In this document: positions 1 through 8,736 of the stretch, in pieces
How the letters are laid out: each line of letters starts with the position of its first letter
Position numbering within the stretch: position 1 is the first letter of the stretch
The notes under the pieces: generated by a model
Told to the model about the DNA's origin: nothing
The model's input: only the letters and a program-made list of their open reading frames with translations
The model's database searches: none
NCBI RefSeq assembly: GCF_016446285.1
Contig: NZ_CP054140.1
Coordinates: forward strand, 477,501 to 541,500
Length of the DNA stretch: 64,000 bases
Source of the DNA: Desulfobulbus oligotrophicus
GTDB lineage: Bacteria > Desulfobacterota > Desulfobulbia > Desulfobulbales > Desulfobulbaceae
Reading direction: 5' to 3'
Translations under genes and position numbers: made by a program

Positions 1-5
1 CCTGC

Positions 6-707
6 ATGCACGTGCATCACCAGAAGGTGCACAGGCATGATACCTCGTTCCACCCGCACATGAAGCACCAACATTCCCCGCGGTATACCAGGGCGGAAGA
101 AAGAGCAAACAGCCTTACCCACGGCGTGGGTACGGTGCTTGCCGTTATCGGTCTGATCGTGCTTATTGTCTGTGCAAACCTGTACGGCACAACCCGGCAT
201 GTGGTGAGCTGCTCTGTTTTCGGTGCTGCCCTTATCCTGCTGTACCTTATCTCCACTCTTTACCACGCCGTCTTTCATCAACAGGCAAAGGCGCTGCTGC
301 GCATCCTGGACCACTCCGCCATCCTGGTTCTCATTGCCGGTACCTACACGCCCATCACACTGGTCAACCTGCAAGGTGTATGGGGCTGGTGGCTGTTCGC
401 GGTGATCTGGACACTGGCCATTGTGGGCATTGTGATCGAAACAACCCGGTTACGGCGATACAGAAAAGTCATGATCGGTCTGTATGTGAGCATGGGGTGG
501 GCCGTGGTGGTTGCCGTTCGACCGATGCTGCACAACTTCGGCCATGGAGGCCTCTGGTTGCTCCTTGCCGGCGGGCTGGCCTATACCGGCGGCATTGTTT
601 TTTACCTCTGGCACCGTCTGCCGTACAACCACGCCATCTGGCACCTCTTTGTACTGGCGGGCAGCATCCTGCATTATTTTGCGATCCTGTTCTACGTTAT
701 CCCCTGA
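6..707 (+). CDS. Hemolysin III family (PAQR-type) membrane protein
   Basis: A 233-aa protein with seven hydrophobic segments after a His-rich N-terminus. It carries the family signatures: an N-terminal ERANSLTHGVG stretch, STLYHAVFH near residue 83, and a C-terminal WHLFVLAGSILHYFAILFYV helix whose histidines match the metal-binding set of the hemolysin-III/adiponectin-receptor superfamily. Family members are inner-membrane proteins of uncertain enzymatic role, and the haemolytic label is historical. The first Met lies only 6 bases into the window, so the start could be further upstream. It is followed by about 100 bp with no gene before the repeat at 806. Confidence 0.85.
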   Translation: MHVHHQKVHRHDTSFHPHMKHQHSPRYTRAEERANSLTHGVGTVLAVIGLIVLIVCANLYGTTRHVVSCSVFGAALILLYLISTLYHAVFHQQAKALLRILDHSAILVLIAGTYTPITLVNLQGVWGWWLFAVIWTLAIVGIVIETTRLRRYRKVMIGLYVSMGWAVVVAVRPMLHNFGHGGLWLLLAGGLAYTGGIVFYLWHRLPYNHAIWHLFVLAGSILHYFAILFYVIP

Positions 708-805
708 CCCCAAAAAGTGCTGCAGAGCACCCTGTTCCACATTGCCAATCCGCCTGCGGGACTATCCGTTGACATCACAACGTCCACTTGCAAGGTATCC
801 TCGTA

Positions 806-940
806 AAGTATGGAACTTTTGCAGACCTTCTGGTAGGCTGATTGTCCAGTATGGCATCATCATATAAAAAGCATCTTCTCTCCATGGCCCGACAAGGTAA
901 AACTGTCTCCACCTGTTCCACTGTCAGGATACATCCATGA
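806..940 (+). repeat. Dispersed repeat copy A with a short decayed histidine-phosphatase start
   Basis: About 100 bp (806-905) match 3241-3345 at roughly three quarters of positions, including the upstream tract around TATGGAACTT and an ATG (851 here, 3288 there). The 29-codon frame from 851 reads ...HLLSMARQGKT..., aligning with HSIYVARHGET in copy B. The RHGE catalytic signature is therefore lost here (RQGK). The frame ends on a TGA overlapping the ATG of the next gene at 937. It is either the remnant of a histidine-phosphatase gene 5' end or a short leader now serving the HD gene. Confidence 0.55.
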
Positions 941-1524
941 ACGATTTACTTGTAAGAATCTCCTTTATTAAAGAAGTCGAGCGACTCAAAAATGTACTGC
1001 GCTCTGCCCATACATCCCAGGGCCGACAGGAAAGTACTGCTGAACACACATGGCGGCTGTGTCTGATGGCGATTGTCTTTGCCGATCAGATGGAAGTCGT
1101 TGACTTATTAAAGGTATTAAAACTATGCGTTATCCATGATCTGGGTGAAGCAATACATGGCGACATACCGGCCATTCATCAAAATCAAAATCTGGATAAA
1201 ACAAAAATAGAGCGGGAAGATCTTCAATTTCTGACAAAATCCCTGCCAATCAATCTGAGAGATGAAATTCTCTCCCTTTGGGAAGAGTACGAAAGTGGAC
1301 AGACTCCTGAAGCCAGGTCTGTAAAAGCACTTGATAAACTTGAGACCATCATTCAGCACAATCAGGGAGCCAACCCCGAAGACTTCGATTATGCCTTTAA
1401 CCTTCACTACGGCAAAAAATATACAGACGCGACATCGTTCTTTAAAAAGCTGCGGATGCTCGTTGATGAAGAGACAAGACACCACGCCCTGAAATCCAGT
1501 CAGCTTCCACATCAGACCGCCTGA
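937..1524 (+). CDS. HD-domain phosphohydrolase (YfbR/HDDC2-like)
   Basis: A 195-aa protein of the HD superfamily. The metal-binding set is visible: His in STAEHTW (about residue 36), the HD pair in VIHDLGEAIHGD (about residues 65-76) and an Asp in KALDKLET (about 133). Length and motif spacing match the HDDC2/YfbR group, whose characterised members are 5'-deoxynucleotidases acting on dNMPs. That activity is inferred from the family only. Its start overlaps the end of the short frame in repeat copy A. No clear operon partner is seen downstream. Confidence 0.8.
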   Translation: MNDLLVRISFIKEVERLKNVLRSAHTSQGRQESTAEHTWRLCLMAIVFADQMEVVDLLKVLKLCVIHDLGEAIHGDIPAIHQNQNLDKTKIEREDLQFLTKSLPINLRDEILSLWEEYESGQTPEARSVKALDKLETIIQHNQGANPEDFDYAFNLHYGKKYTDATSFFKKLRMLVDEETRHHALKSSQLPHQTA

Positions 1525-1864
1525 CAGTGCAGTCAAGCCGACTTGCCTGAGACGGACAGCTTACGGGAAATGCTGAAGTAATGCAGTACTTACCAAAGGT
1601 GCCGAGTTATAAGGAAACTTCTGCATTGCTGCAAAAGATACTGATTTATTACAAGCAGATACGATCACTGTTTCTGAAAAACCACACAGGCTGGAGGAAG
1701 ATTGTATTAAAACAACACAGGATGTCTACCTGTACTGAAGCAGAAAGGACAGTCCAACAAAATGCTCAATCAGCCACTGAAAAACATTGTACTGGTCAGC
1801 ATCATGTTGGGCATCAAACCCGATCCAATCCGGATCGATAAACTAACTGTAGAAGGAGACAATC
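1525..1864. other. Intergenic region, no gene recognised
   Basis: About 340 bp between the HD gene and the isochorismatase gene. An 86-codon open frame at 1581-1841 has no recognisable family features and no ribosome site, so it is not called. The 3' end holds a strong Shine-Dalgarno sequence (AGAAGGAGA, ending 7 bases before the ATG at 1865) for the downstream gene. Confidence 0.6.
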
Positions 1865-2497
1865 ATGAGTACGTCATTCAAGTACAACCGGCTTTCCAAA
1901 GGCGATGCCGCTCTGCTGCTGGTGGATCACCAGGTAGGTCTCTTTTCGTTGGTTCAGGACTTTCCGCCAAGTGAGTTCAAAAACAACGTGCTGGCTGTTG
2001 CAGCTTGTGGAAAGTACTTCAACTTACCAACAATCCTCACCACCAGTTTTGAAAACGGCCCGAACGGACCTCTTGTACCGGAACTGAAGGAGATATTTCC
2101 CAATGCACCGTACATCGCCCGCCCCGGTAACATCAATGCGTGGGACAATGAAGATTTTGTCAGTGCAGTCAAAAAAACCGGCTGTAAACAGCTCATTATC
2201 GCAGGCATTGTCACAGAGGTATGCGTGGCCTTCCCTGCACTCTCTGCTATTGAGGAAGGATACGAGGTCTTCGTGGTCACCGATGCATCTGGTACGTTTA
2301 ACGACGTCACACGGCACACAGCCTGGTTGCGGATGCAGGCTGCCGGTGCCCAGTTGATAAACTGGTTTGGTATGGCCTGTGAACTGCACCGCGATTGGCG
2401 CAATGACATTGAAGGTCTCGGTACTCTCTTCTCCAACCACATTCCAAACTATCGGAACCTGATGACAAGCTACTTCACGCTGACAGCGCAGAAGTGA
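1865..2497 (+). CDS. Isochorismatase-family cysteine hydrolase (YcaC-like)
   Basis: A 210-aa cysteine hydrolase. The catalytic Asp lies in LLLVDHQVGLF (about residues 19-29). The nucleophile Cys lies in IVTEVCVAFPAL (about 119), preceded by the cis-peptide-type G-I-V-T. The VCVAFPA form is typical of the YcaC subgroup rather than true isochorismatases, so the substrate is unknown. A good GGAGA ribosome site supports the ATG at 1865. It stands alone between unrelated genes. Confidence 0.85.
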   Translation: MSTSFKYNRLSKGDAALLLVDHQVGLFSLVQDFPPSEFKNNVLAVAACGKYFNLPTILTTSFENGPNGPLVPELKEIFPNAPYIARPGNINAWDNEDFVSAVKKTGCKQLIIAGIVTEVCVAFPALSAIEEGYEVFVVTDASGTFNDVTRHTAWLRMQAAGAQLINWFGMACELHRDWRNDIEGLGTLFSNHIPNYRNLMTSYFTLTAQK

Positions 2498-2733
2498 CTG
2501 ATGCCCGACAGATCGTGAAGAACGTATGATCTATATTCACCCCAAAAGATAATTGGGTACTGTGTGCTGAAGATATGGGTACCCGCTGTTCCTGTTCTCG
2601 CCAGGGCTGCAGAATCTGAACCAAACCAGGTTCTGATCATACCCTGGTGAGAACTGCTCTCTTCATCAGAAGCGGGCCCCTTCCTCGCAAAATAACCACG
2701 ATAACACCCGCCTTTCACTTGTAGGCAGCTGCC

Positions 2734-3095
2734 ATGTCCATCACATACGCCCGGCTGGAATGGGATGACCAGGGCCAGCCACTCTCCAGTACCTATAACG
2801 ATGTCTACTTCTCCAGACTGTCCGGACTGGAGGAAACCCGCTACGTCTTTTTGCAGCATAACCAGCTGGCAGAACGTTTTGCACAGCTGAAAGCTGGTGA
2901 GTGCATGGTGATCGGTGAAACCGGTTTTGGCACTGGCCTGAACTTTCTCTGCACCTGGCAACTGTTTCGCCAACAGGCAGCACACAGTTCCCGACTGCAC
3001 TTTATCAGTGTGGAAAAATCCCCCCTCCAACCAACCGACCTTTGGCAGGCGCTCTCGCTCTGGCCGGAACTGGATGACCTGACTCAACAGCTTCT
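2734..3095 (+). pseudogene. Truncated 5' copy of mnmD
   Basis: The first ~120 residues match the intact MnmD at 7297 closely (MSITYARLEWDDQG start, ETGFGTGLNFL SAM-binding motif, HFISVEK), with scattered substitutions. Homology stops near 3095, after ...LWPELDDLTQQL. The frame then runs through unrelated sequence to a stop at 3142-3144. The catalytic C-terminal half, including the DGFAP motif, is missing. About 28 bp upstream of the ATG (CTTGTAGGCAGCTGCC) are shared with the intact copy. It is a diverged paralogue cut by rearrangement rather than a recent duplication. Confidence 0.85.
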
Positions 3096-3287
3096 GGAGA
3101 ATGCGGATGTGTGTACTATTTGTGTGAATGCGAGTAACCTGTGACGCATCATTTAAGTTTTGAATATCAGCAAAATGCTGACTTGCTATCCATCGTCGGC
3201 TGTTAATATCACAACTCCAATTTTGTATATGTATCTTGTTGAAATATGGAACTTCTACAGACTTTTCTGGTATGTTGATTGCCAAGT

Positions 3288-3380
3288 ATGGTCACATCAT
3301 GTAAAAATCATTCCATCTATGTGGCCCGACATGGTGAAACTGGTCAGCTGTTACACACTATTGAATGGACGGACACGCTA
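3288..3380 (+). pseudogene. Histidine-phosphatase N-terminal remnant (repeat copy B)
   Basis: The frame from the ATG at 3288 reads MVTSCKNHSIYVARHGETGQ..., containing the RHGE catalytic signature of the phosphoglycerate-mutase/SixA superfamily right after a beta-strand-like SIYVA. The frame enters the IS630 element at 3381. Removing the IS and one TA restores CTA-GTA-TGA, so the gene was already only about 33 codons long before insertion. The ~47 bp upstream (3241-3287) are shared with copy A at 806. Confidence 0.55.
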
Positions 3381-4516
3381 GTGTCCCGTGCGGTTAATAG
3401 AGTCTTTTAATATTTTTTGTGTTATAGTGCCGTATGGCACGCAAACACGAGAAATTTACGATAACAGACGAACAACGCCAAGACCTTGAGGCGTTGTTGC
3501 GCTCACCGAAAACAGCCCAAGATCTGGCATCTCGGGCCAAGATTATCCTCTTAACGGCATCAGGTAAAACTGCCGAGGATTTGATTGTCGAATTAGGGAC
3601 AACTTTTCGTACAATCTATCGATGGAGGAAACGATTTAAAGAGTATGGCATCCACGGGCTTGTCGATCGTCCTCGTAGCGGCCAGCCCAAAAAACTGACC
3701 GATGCAACGGTCAAAGAAGTTTTGCGGATGACAGTTGAGTGCATTCCTCATGAGGCAACCCATTGGAGTGTTCGCCTTATGGCCAAAGCCGCCAAGGTCA
3801 CCACGTGGCAGGTGCGACAGATATGGAATGCAGCCGATTTAAAACCGCATCGGCTTAAAAATTTCAAAATCAGCAATGATCCGAATTTTGCTGAAAAAGT
3901 AATCGATATTGTTGGCCTGTACATGAATCCACCTGAAAATGCGGCTGTGTTTTCCGTTGATGAGAAAACGCAGATTCAAGCGTTGGATCGTACCCAGCCA
4001 ATGTTGCCCATGCGGCCCGGCCAGATTGAGCGTCGCACGCATGATTACAAACGAAATGGCACCACCAATTTATACGCTGCCTTCGACATTTTAACCGGAC
4101 AAGTGCTTGGCCGAACAACCAAAAGGCATCGAGCCAAGGAGTTTCTCGACTTCTTGCGGCAGTTGAATAGGGCCGTTCCAGCCGAGGTTGCCCTCCATGT
4201 CATACTGGACAACAGCAGTACCCATAAAACGGCAGATGTGATGCAATGGCTCAAGGCCCACCCTCGGTTTACGTTCCATTTCACACCAACCAGTGCATCA
4301 TGGCTGAATGCGGTTGAAAGCTGGTTCGGCCAACTGGAGCGCAGAGCCATCCACCGAGGGGTGTTTACAAGTGTCAAAGATCTCAGAGATGAAATCCACC
4401 GCTTCATCAAGCAGCACAATAACAGATCGGCCAAGCCATTCACATGGACAAAGACTGCAGCGGTGATACTTGAAAAGGTCTCAAAATTAAAAGACGACAC
4501 TAACCGCACGGGACAC
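3381..4516 (+). mobile_element. Complete IS630-type insertion sequence
   Basis: 1136 bp bounded by perfect 16-bp terminal inverted repeats: GTGTCCCGTGCGGTTA at 3381-3396 and its reverse complement at 4501-4516. It is flanked by the TA dinucleotide at 3379-3380 and 4517-4518, the hallmark TA target duplication of IS630/Tc1-mariner elements. It contains one transposase gene. Intact ends and an intact ORF suggest a recent and possibly still active element. Confidence 0.93.
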
Positions 4517-4519
4517 TAG
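3434..4519 (+). CDS. IS630 family transposase
   Basis: A 361-aa DDE transposase. The N-terminal helix-turn-helix region contains KTAEDLIVELGTTFRTIYRW and a winged second HTH. The catalytic core shows FSVDEKTQ (first Asp, about residue 176), HVILDNSSTHK (second Asp, about 260) and WLNAVESWFGQLERR (Glu, about 293). This is the IS630 D-D-E pattern. The stop codon TAG is formed by the TA target duplication plus the first host base (4517-4519), so the frame extends to the element boundary. A TATAGT box lies just upstream of the start. Confidence 0.93.
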   Translation: MARKHEKFTITDEQRQDLEALLRSPKTAQDLASRAKIILLTASGKTAEDLIVELGTTFRTIYRWRKRFKEYGIHGLVDRPRSGQPKKLTDATVKEVLRMTVECIPHEATHWSVRLMAKAAKVTTWQVRQIWNAADLKPHRLKNFKISNDPNFAEKVIDIVGLYMNPPENAAVFSVDEKTQIQALDRTQPMLPMRPGQIERRTHDYKRNGTTNLYAAFDILTGQVLGRTTKRHRAKEFLDFLRQLNRAVPAEVALHVILDNSSTHKTADVMQWLKAHPRFTFHFTPTSASWLNAVESWFGQLERRAIHRGVFTSVKDLRDEIHRFIKQHNNRSAKPFTWTKTAAVILEKVSKLKDDTNRTGH

Positions 4520-4539
4520 TATGAAGAATGGGGAGAAAT

Positions 4540-7155
4540 ATGAAACGAGGACCACTGTTTGAGAAAATCCAAGAGCGCGTTGACTTTGAGAAGGACGAAG
4601 GTGATATAGCGTACTTCTACGCACTCATGTCTCAAATCGAGTACGTAACAAAACTCGTCGTCCTCGGTGTACTTGCATGCCTAACCGAGGACACAGATAG
4701 GAATAAATACTCACTAGAATACAAGCTGATACGAGCAAATTCAATTGGTGAATGGGTCGAAGTTCTCACCACTGCACTGACAGGTCCACCAGCTCAATTC
4801 ATTAGGCAAGACGCCAGACACATAACTCGCGATTTGACCGAGCGGGTAGCAAAAAGCGACTGGCGCTATGAGGTCGTTTCCTTAGCTACAGACGTTGCTA
4901 CCGCATTCGGACTTGATGGTTCAATAGGACATCGTGTTGCATTACGACAATTCTTTGAGTTTGGTGTAATGATAAGAAATCGAACAAAAGGACACGGCAC
5001 ACCAACTAGTGATCAATGTTACGACGTATGTCCGAAGCTTCAACAAGCAGTAGACCTTGTATTAGAAAAATATGTCTTATTTAATCACGATTGGGCACAC
5101 CTTTACCGCAACCTATCACGAAAATACCGGGTTTCTAAGCTGCTGGGTGACTGTGCAGAGTTTGATTATCTGAAAACAACACGAGACCACAATTTACAGG
5201 ACGGTGTATACTTTAACCTAGACACCCTAATTGAAGTTAAACTCATTTCAACCAAACCCGGTATACCGAACATTTATTTACCAAATGGCAATTATAGGGA
5301 TAGAGCCTACGAATTGCTGTCATATTTTTCAAACGACATTGATCAAGGGGACGCTACTTCATGGTCTAAACCTCCAGGCAGACTCCCACCGAGCCATACG
5401 GAGGGTAAGCAGAATCTCGATACGCTCGGAAATACTTTCACAAACCTCCCACAGCCCCCCTCCGGATATATTAAGCGGGATCAAATCGAGCGTGATCTTG
5501 AAACAGAGCTCCGTACGAAAGATCGGCATCCAATAGTGACACTGACTGGCTTAGGTGGCATCGGTAAAACCACTGTCGCCCTGGAAGTAATAAATCGTAT
5601 AGCCAAAGGGTCAAGCTGTCCATATGAGGTTATTCTCTGGTTAAGCTCACGAGACGTCGACCTATTGGATACTGGACCAAAGCCTGTCACTCCAAAGGTT
5701 GTCAGCAAATCGACAATTTCAAATGTTGTAGTAGAACTGTTGGAGCCATCACAACGCAGCGATAGTGAGTTTGACCCAATCCAATTCTTTCAAAAATGTC
5801 TAACTCACGGTTCAGCAGGATGCACACTTGTAGTGCTTGACAATTTTGAGACTGTTGACGATCCGGCTGACATATTTGCATGGATAGACACCCACGTTCG
5901 CCTGCCAAACAAAGTGCTCATTACGACTAGGTTTCGAGATTTTCAGGGTGACTATCCAATAGATGTTGGCGGAATGACAGATTCGGAGGCTTTTGATCTC
6001 ATTGATCAAGAAGCCACGCGGTTAGAAATATCAAATCTAATACCAGACCAATACAAGCACGAACTCGTTGCTGAGTCTGACGGGCATCCCTACGTAATAA
6101 AGGTTTTACTGGGACAAGTGGCTAATGAGCGTAAAGCGGTTAAGCCTGCAAGAATTGTAGCTGGTGCCGACCAGCTTCTAACAGCACTGTTTGAACGAAC
6201 TTATGCTAGTCTCAGTCCGGCTGCACAGCGTGTATTTTTATTGTTGTCAAGTTGGCGGTCCGTTGTACCAGAAATTGCTGTAGAGGCCGTCGTTTTACGT
6301 CCAGACAATGAGCGGTTCGATGTTCAAGGGGCCATACGAGAGCTTCGCCGGTTTTCTCTAATTGAAGAGGTTCCATCAGCATCCGAAAACGAAATGTTTG
6401 TTGGGGTTCCATTAGCTGCGGCGAGCTTCGGTCGCAAAAAGTTGAAGATTAGCCCTTTGAGGGTCGCTGTTGAAGCAGATAGAGACGTCCTGATGGAATT
6501 TGGAGCAGGTGACAAAGAATCGTCGCGCCACGGCGTCATGCCAAGAATCGATATCCTAATCAAGTCGGCTGCTCGTGAAGCTAGTGATGATGCTTCAAGT
6601 ATCGAAAAAATGATTCCAATTTTGGAATACTTGGCGACAAGGGTACCTCTCGCAAACCTCCGTATCGCCCAGTTGCTAGGTGAAATTGGCGGCGAGGTTG
6701 GTGCATCATCCAGAATTAAGACCTACGTCAATCGCTATCTGGAAAGCACCGATAATAGTGAACGTGAACGTGCGTGGAGCTGGTTAGCTGATCTATGTCA
6801 TACAATGGGTGATCTTATCGGGGAAATTCATGCATTGACTGAGATCGCGACACTCTCGACAACCACCCCCAGTTTAATCGGCGTTGTGGCTAATAAAATC
6901 AATAGTCGACTACGTGAACTGAAGAACCGAGGGATGGGTGATGGGTCGGATGAGGTCAAGCAGCTAATTGCCAGAACGGCTGAACAGATGAGTGGTTATC
7001 TAGAAAATTTAGATGCAACTGATTGCTCACGTTTGGCATGGCTCTACCTAAATATCGGCAATGAAAACAGAGCGTTCGATATCGCTAGATCCGGTAACAA
7101 GAAAGATCCTGATAATGAGCATTGCTTGAAAATTTTAAAACGGCTTGAATCGTGA
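4540..7155 (+). CDS. STAND ATPase: HEPN-like N-terminus, NB-ARC, C-terminal helical repeats
   Basis: 871 aa from the ATG at 4540, chosen over the in-frame ATG at 4528 because GGGGAG lies 4 bases upstream of 4540. Residues 1-160 look helical and hold R-N-R-T-K-G-H-G at 146-153, the R-x(4-6)-H pattern of HEPN RNases. An NB-ARC module follows: Walker A GLGGIGKTT near 337, Walker B TLVVLDNFE near 428, ITTR sensor-like KVLITTRFRDF and GHPYVIKVLL. The C-terminus looks TPR-like. Such STAND proteins commonly act as phage or stress sensors; the defence role here is inference. The IS630 end lies 23 bp upstream, so the native promoter may be displaced. Its AT-rich codons differ from neighbouring mnmD, suggesting transfer. 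Confidence 0.8.
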   Translation: MKRGPLFEKIQERVDFEKDEGDIAYFYALMSQIEYVTKLVVLGVLACLTEDTDRNKYSLEYKLIRANSIGEWVEVLTTALTGPPAQFIRQDARHITRDLTERVAKSDWRYEVVSLATDVATAFGLDGSIGHRVALRQFFEFGVMIRNRTKGHGTPTSDQCYDVCPKLQQAVDLVLEKYVLFNHDWAHLYRNLSRKYRVSKLLGDCAEFDYLKTTRDHNLQDGVYFNLDTLIEVKLISTKPGIPNIYLPNGNYRDRAYELLSYFSNDIDQGDATSWSKPPGRLPPSHTEGKQNLDTLGNTFTNLPQPPSGYIKRDQIERDLETELRTKDRHPIVTLTGLGGIGKTTVALEVINRIAKGSSCPYEVILWLSSRDVDLLDTGPKPVTPKVVSKSTISNVVVELLEPSQRSDSEFDPIQFFQKCLTHGSAGCTLVVLDNFETVDDPADIFAWIDTHVRLPNKVLITTRFRDFQGDYPIDVGGMTDSEAFDLIDQEATRLEISNLIPDQYKHELVAESDGHPYVIKVLLGQVANERKAVKPARIVAGADQLLTALFERTYASLSPAAQRVFLLLSSWRSVVPEIAVEAVVLRPDNERFDVQGAIRELRRFSLIEEVPSASENEMFVGVPLAAASFGRKKLKISPLRVAVEADRDVLMEFGAGDKESSRHGVMPRIDILIKSAAREASDDASSIEKMIPILEYLATRVPLANLRIAQLLGEIGGEVGASSRIKTYVNRYLESTDNSERERAWSWLADLCHTMGDLIGEIHALTEIATLSTTTPSLIGVVANKINSRLRELKNRGMGDGSDEVKQLIARTAEQMSGYLENLDATDCSRLAWLYLNIGNENRAFDIARSGNKKDPDNEHCLKILKRLES

Positions 7156-7296
7156 GAATTCGACTATTGTTCGACTGCCGAGTATAGCTCAATAAATTGC
7201 TCTGGCCACCGACAGATCGCTATGCGGGCGACAGTTCAGCTGACCTTCAGCATTAAGCGCTACACAGTATCCGCTTTTCACTTGTAGGCAGCTGCC

Positions 7297-8007
7297 ATGT
7301 CCATCACATACGCCCGGCTGGAATGGGACGACCAGGGCCGGCCACTGTCCAGTACCTATAACGATGTATACTTCTCCAGCCTGTCGGGACTGGAAGAAAC
7401 CCACTACGTCTTTCTGCAGCACAACCGGCTGGCAGAGCGTTTTGCTCGGCTACAAGATGGTGACTGTATGGTGATCGGTGAAACCGGTTTTGGCACCGGG
7501 CTGAACTTTCTCTGCACCTGGCAGCTGTTTCGCCAACAGGCAGTACACGATGCCCGGCTGCACTTTATCAGTGTGGAAAAATTCCCCCTGCAACCGGCTG
7601 ATCTTAGCCGAGCGCTTGCTCTCTGGCCGGAACTGGACGAGCCGGCCCAGCAGCTGGCGTCTGTGTACCGACACCTGCTGGATGGTGTGCAAAGTATCTG
7701 TCTGGACAACAACCGTGTACAGCTCAGCCTGCTGATCGGCGATGCCCGCGAGCAGCTGGCCCGGTTGGATACCAGGACCAGGGTAAACGCCTGGTTTCTG
7801 GATGGTTTTGCACCGGCTAAAAACCCTGACATGTGGACCGACCAACTCTTTACTCAGCTGGCACGGCTGTCTGCGCCTGATGCCACTCTGGCCACCTTTA
7901 CCAGTGCTGGTTTTGTCCGCCGCGGACTGCAAAATGCCGGCTTTACCATGCAGCGCAACAAGGGGTTTGGCCACAAACGGGAGATGCTCAGCGGCTGGCT
8001 GAAGTAG
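7297..8007 (+). CDS. mnmD: tRNA 5-methylaminomethyl-2-thiouridine methyltransferase (MnmD type)
   Basis: 236 aa, matching the stand-alone DUF752 methyltransferase that completes mnm5s2U34 in the tRNA wobble position from the nm5 intermediate. The SAM-binding motif ETGFGTGLNFL is near residues 62-72. The catalytic signature AWFLDGFAPAKNPDMW is near 165-180, and the C-terminal SAGFVRRGLQNAGF is typical. The FAD-oxidase half found in the bifunctional MnmC of enterobacteria is absent. This intact gene is the downstream member of a duplicate pair with 2734. Confidence 0.88.
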   Translation: MSITYARLEWDDQGRPLSSTYNDVYFSSLSGLEETHYVFLQHNRLAERFARLQDGDCMVIGETGFGTGLNFLCTWQLFRQQAVHDARLHFISVEKFPLQPADLSRALALWPELDEPAQQLASVYRHLLDGVQSICLDNNRVQLSLLIGDAREQLARLDTRTRVNAWFLDGFAPAKNPDMWTDQLFTQLARLSAPDATLATFTSAGFVRRGLQNAGFTMQRNKGFGHKREMLSGWLK

Positions 8008-8310
8008 CTGCCGGAGCAATCGCATCTACCCTGGTAAAATATCAGGGTTGGAAAACGAAAAGTCCAAAGTAACTCCGTACAATATAATTCAGGTGATATA
8101 TACGATTAAAGATCAGGATTTATTTGATAAATTCTATAAATATATTAGACAGTACTGCTGAAACAGGACGGTGTATCTGCTGATAACAAACACTGGACAA
8201 CAAAACTTGGTCACAGAAAACCACAGGCCATCCTCCCCTGGAACCAGGTTTGCTCGTACCGATGGATCGTATGTAATTCAGGTGGATAGAGAAAAAACGG
8301 AGATTTCATC
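8008..8310. other. Intergenic region with a short direct repeat
   Basis: About 300 bp of AT-rich sequence upstream of the methyltransferase fragment. TAATTCAGGTG occurs twice (8085-8095 and 8274-8284), each followed by GATA/GGATA-like sequence. A GGAG ribosome site sits before the ATG at 8311. No coding frame or RNA gene is recognised. The repeats could be binding sites for a regulator of the former methyltransferase gene, but this is only a guess. Confidence 0.4.
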
Positions 8311-8736
8311 ATGAGCCGGGAGCTGAACTTTCTTGACTTGTTCCCCAGTGCCGGGGAGTTGTCCGAAGGCTTTATCCAGGCCGGGGTCAATCCGGTCGCA
8401 CATGTCGAGTCTGATCAGGCGGCGTGCTTCACCCTGCGCACACGCATGGCATATCACTGGCTACAGGAACATGGACGCACCAAGCTGTATGCGGACTATC
8501 TGAACGGCAACATCAGTCGCTCGAAACTCTATGAACATGTGCCTGAGCAGGTGATAAAGTCTGTCATCAATGCTAAAATTGGTGTCGGAACACTTTCTGA
8601 TATTTTTCGACAGGTGAACGCCCTTGTAGACAATCGAGCTCTGGACCTGATTGTCGGTGACCCACCCTGCCAGGCCTATTCCATCGTGGGCCGGTCGCGA
8701 GCAGATCTTTCGCAGACGTGCAGACTCCATGGATAA
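8311..8736 (+). pseudogene. Truncated DNA (cytosine-5) methyltransferase
   Basis: The frame begins like a C5-methyltransferase: LNFLDLFPSAGELSEGFIQAG (motif I, here with S-A-G in place of the usual C-G-G/A-G-G), AHVESD (motif II) and DLIVGDPPCQAYSIVGRSR (motif IV with the catalytic PCQ Cys). Homology stops at about residue 130. Motifs VI-X and the target-recognition domain are missing. The frame ends 8 bp inside the AEC transporter gene. No cognate restriction endonuclease is visible nearby. It is a relic of a restriction-modification or orphan methyltransferase gene. Confidence 0.85.

Noticed and set aside
1581-1841. 86-codon open frame between the HD and isochorismatase genes
   Set aside because: No ribosome site, no family features, and it reads into the leader of the next gene.
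7156-7296. Third copy of the histidine-phosphatase repeat
   Set aside because: Only scattered short matches near 7171-7220; mentioned as a possibility but not called.
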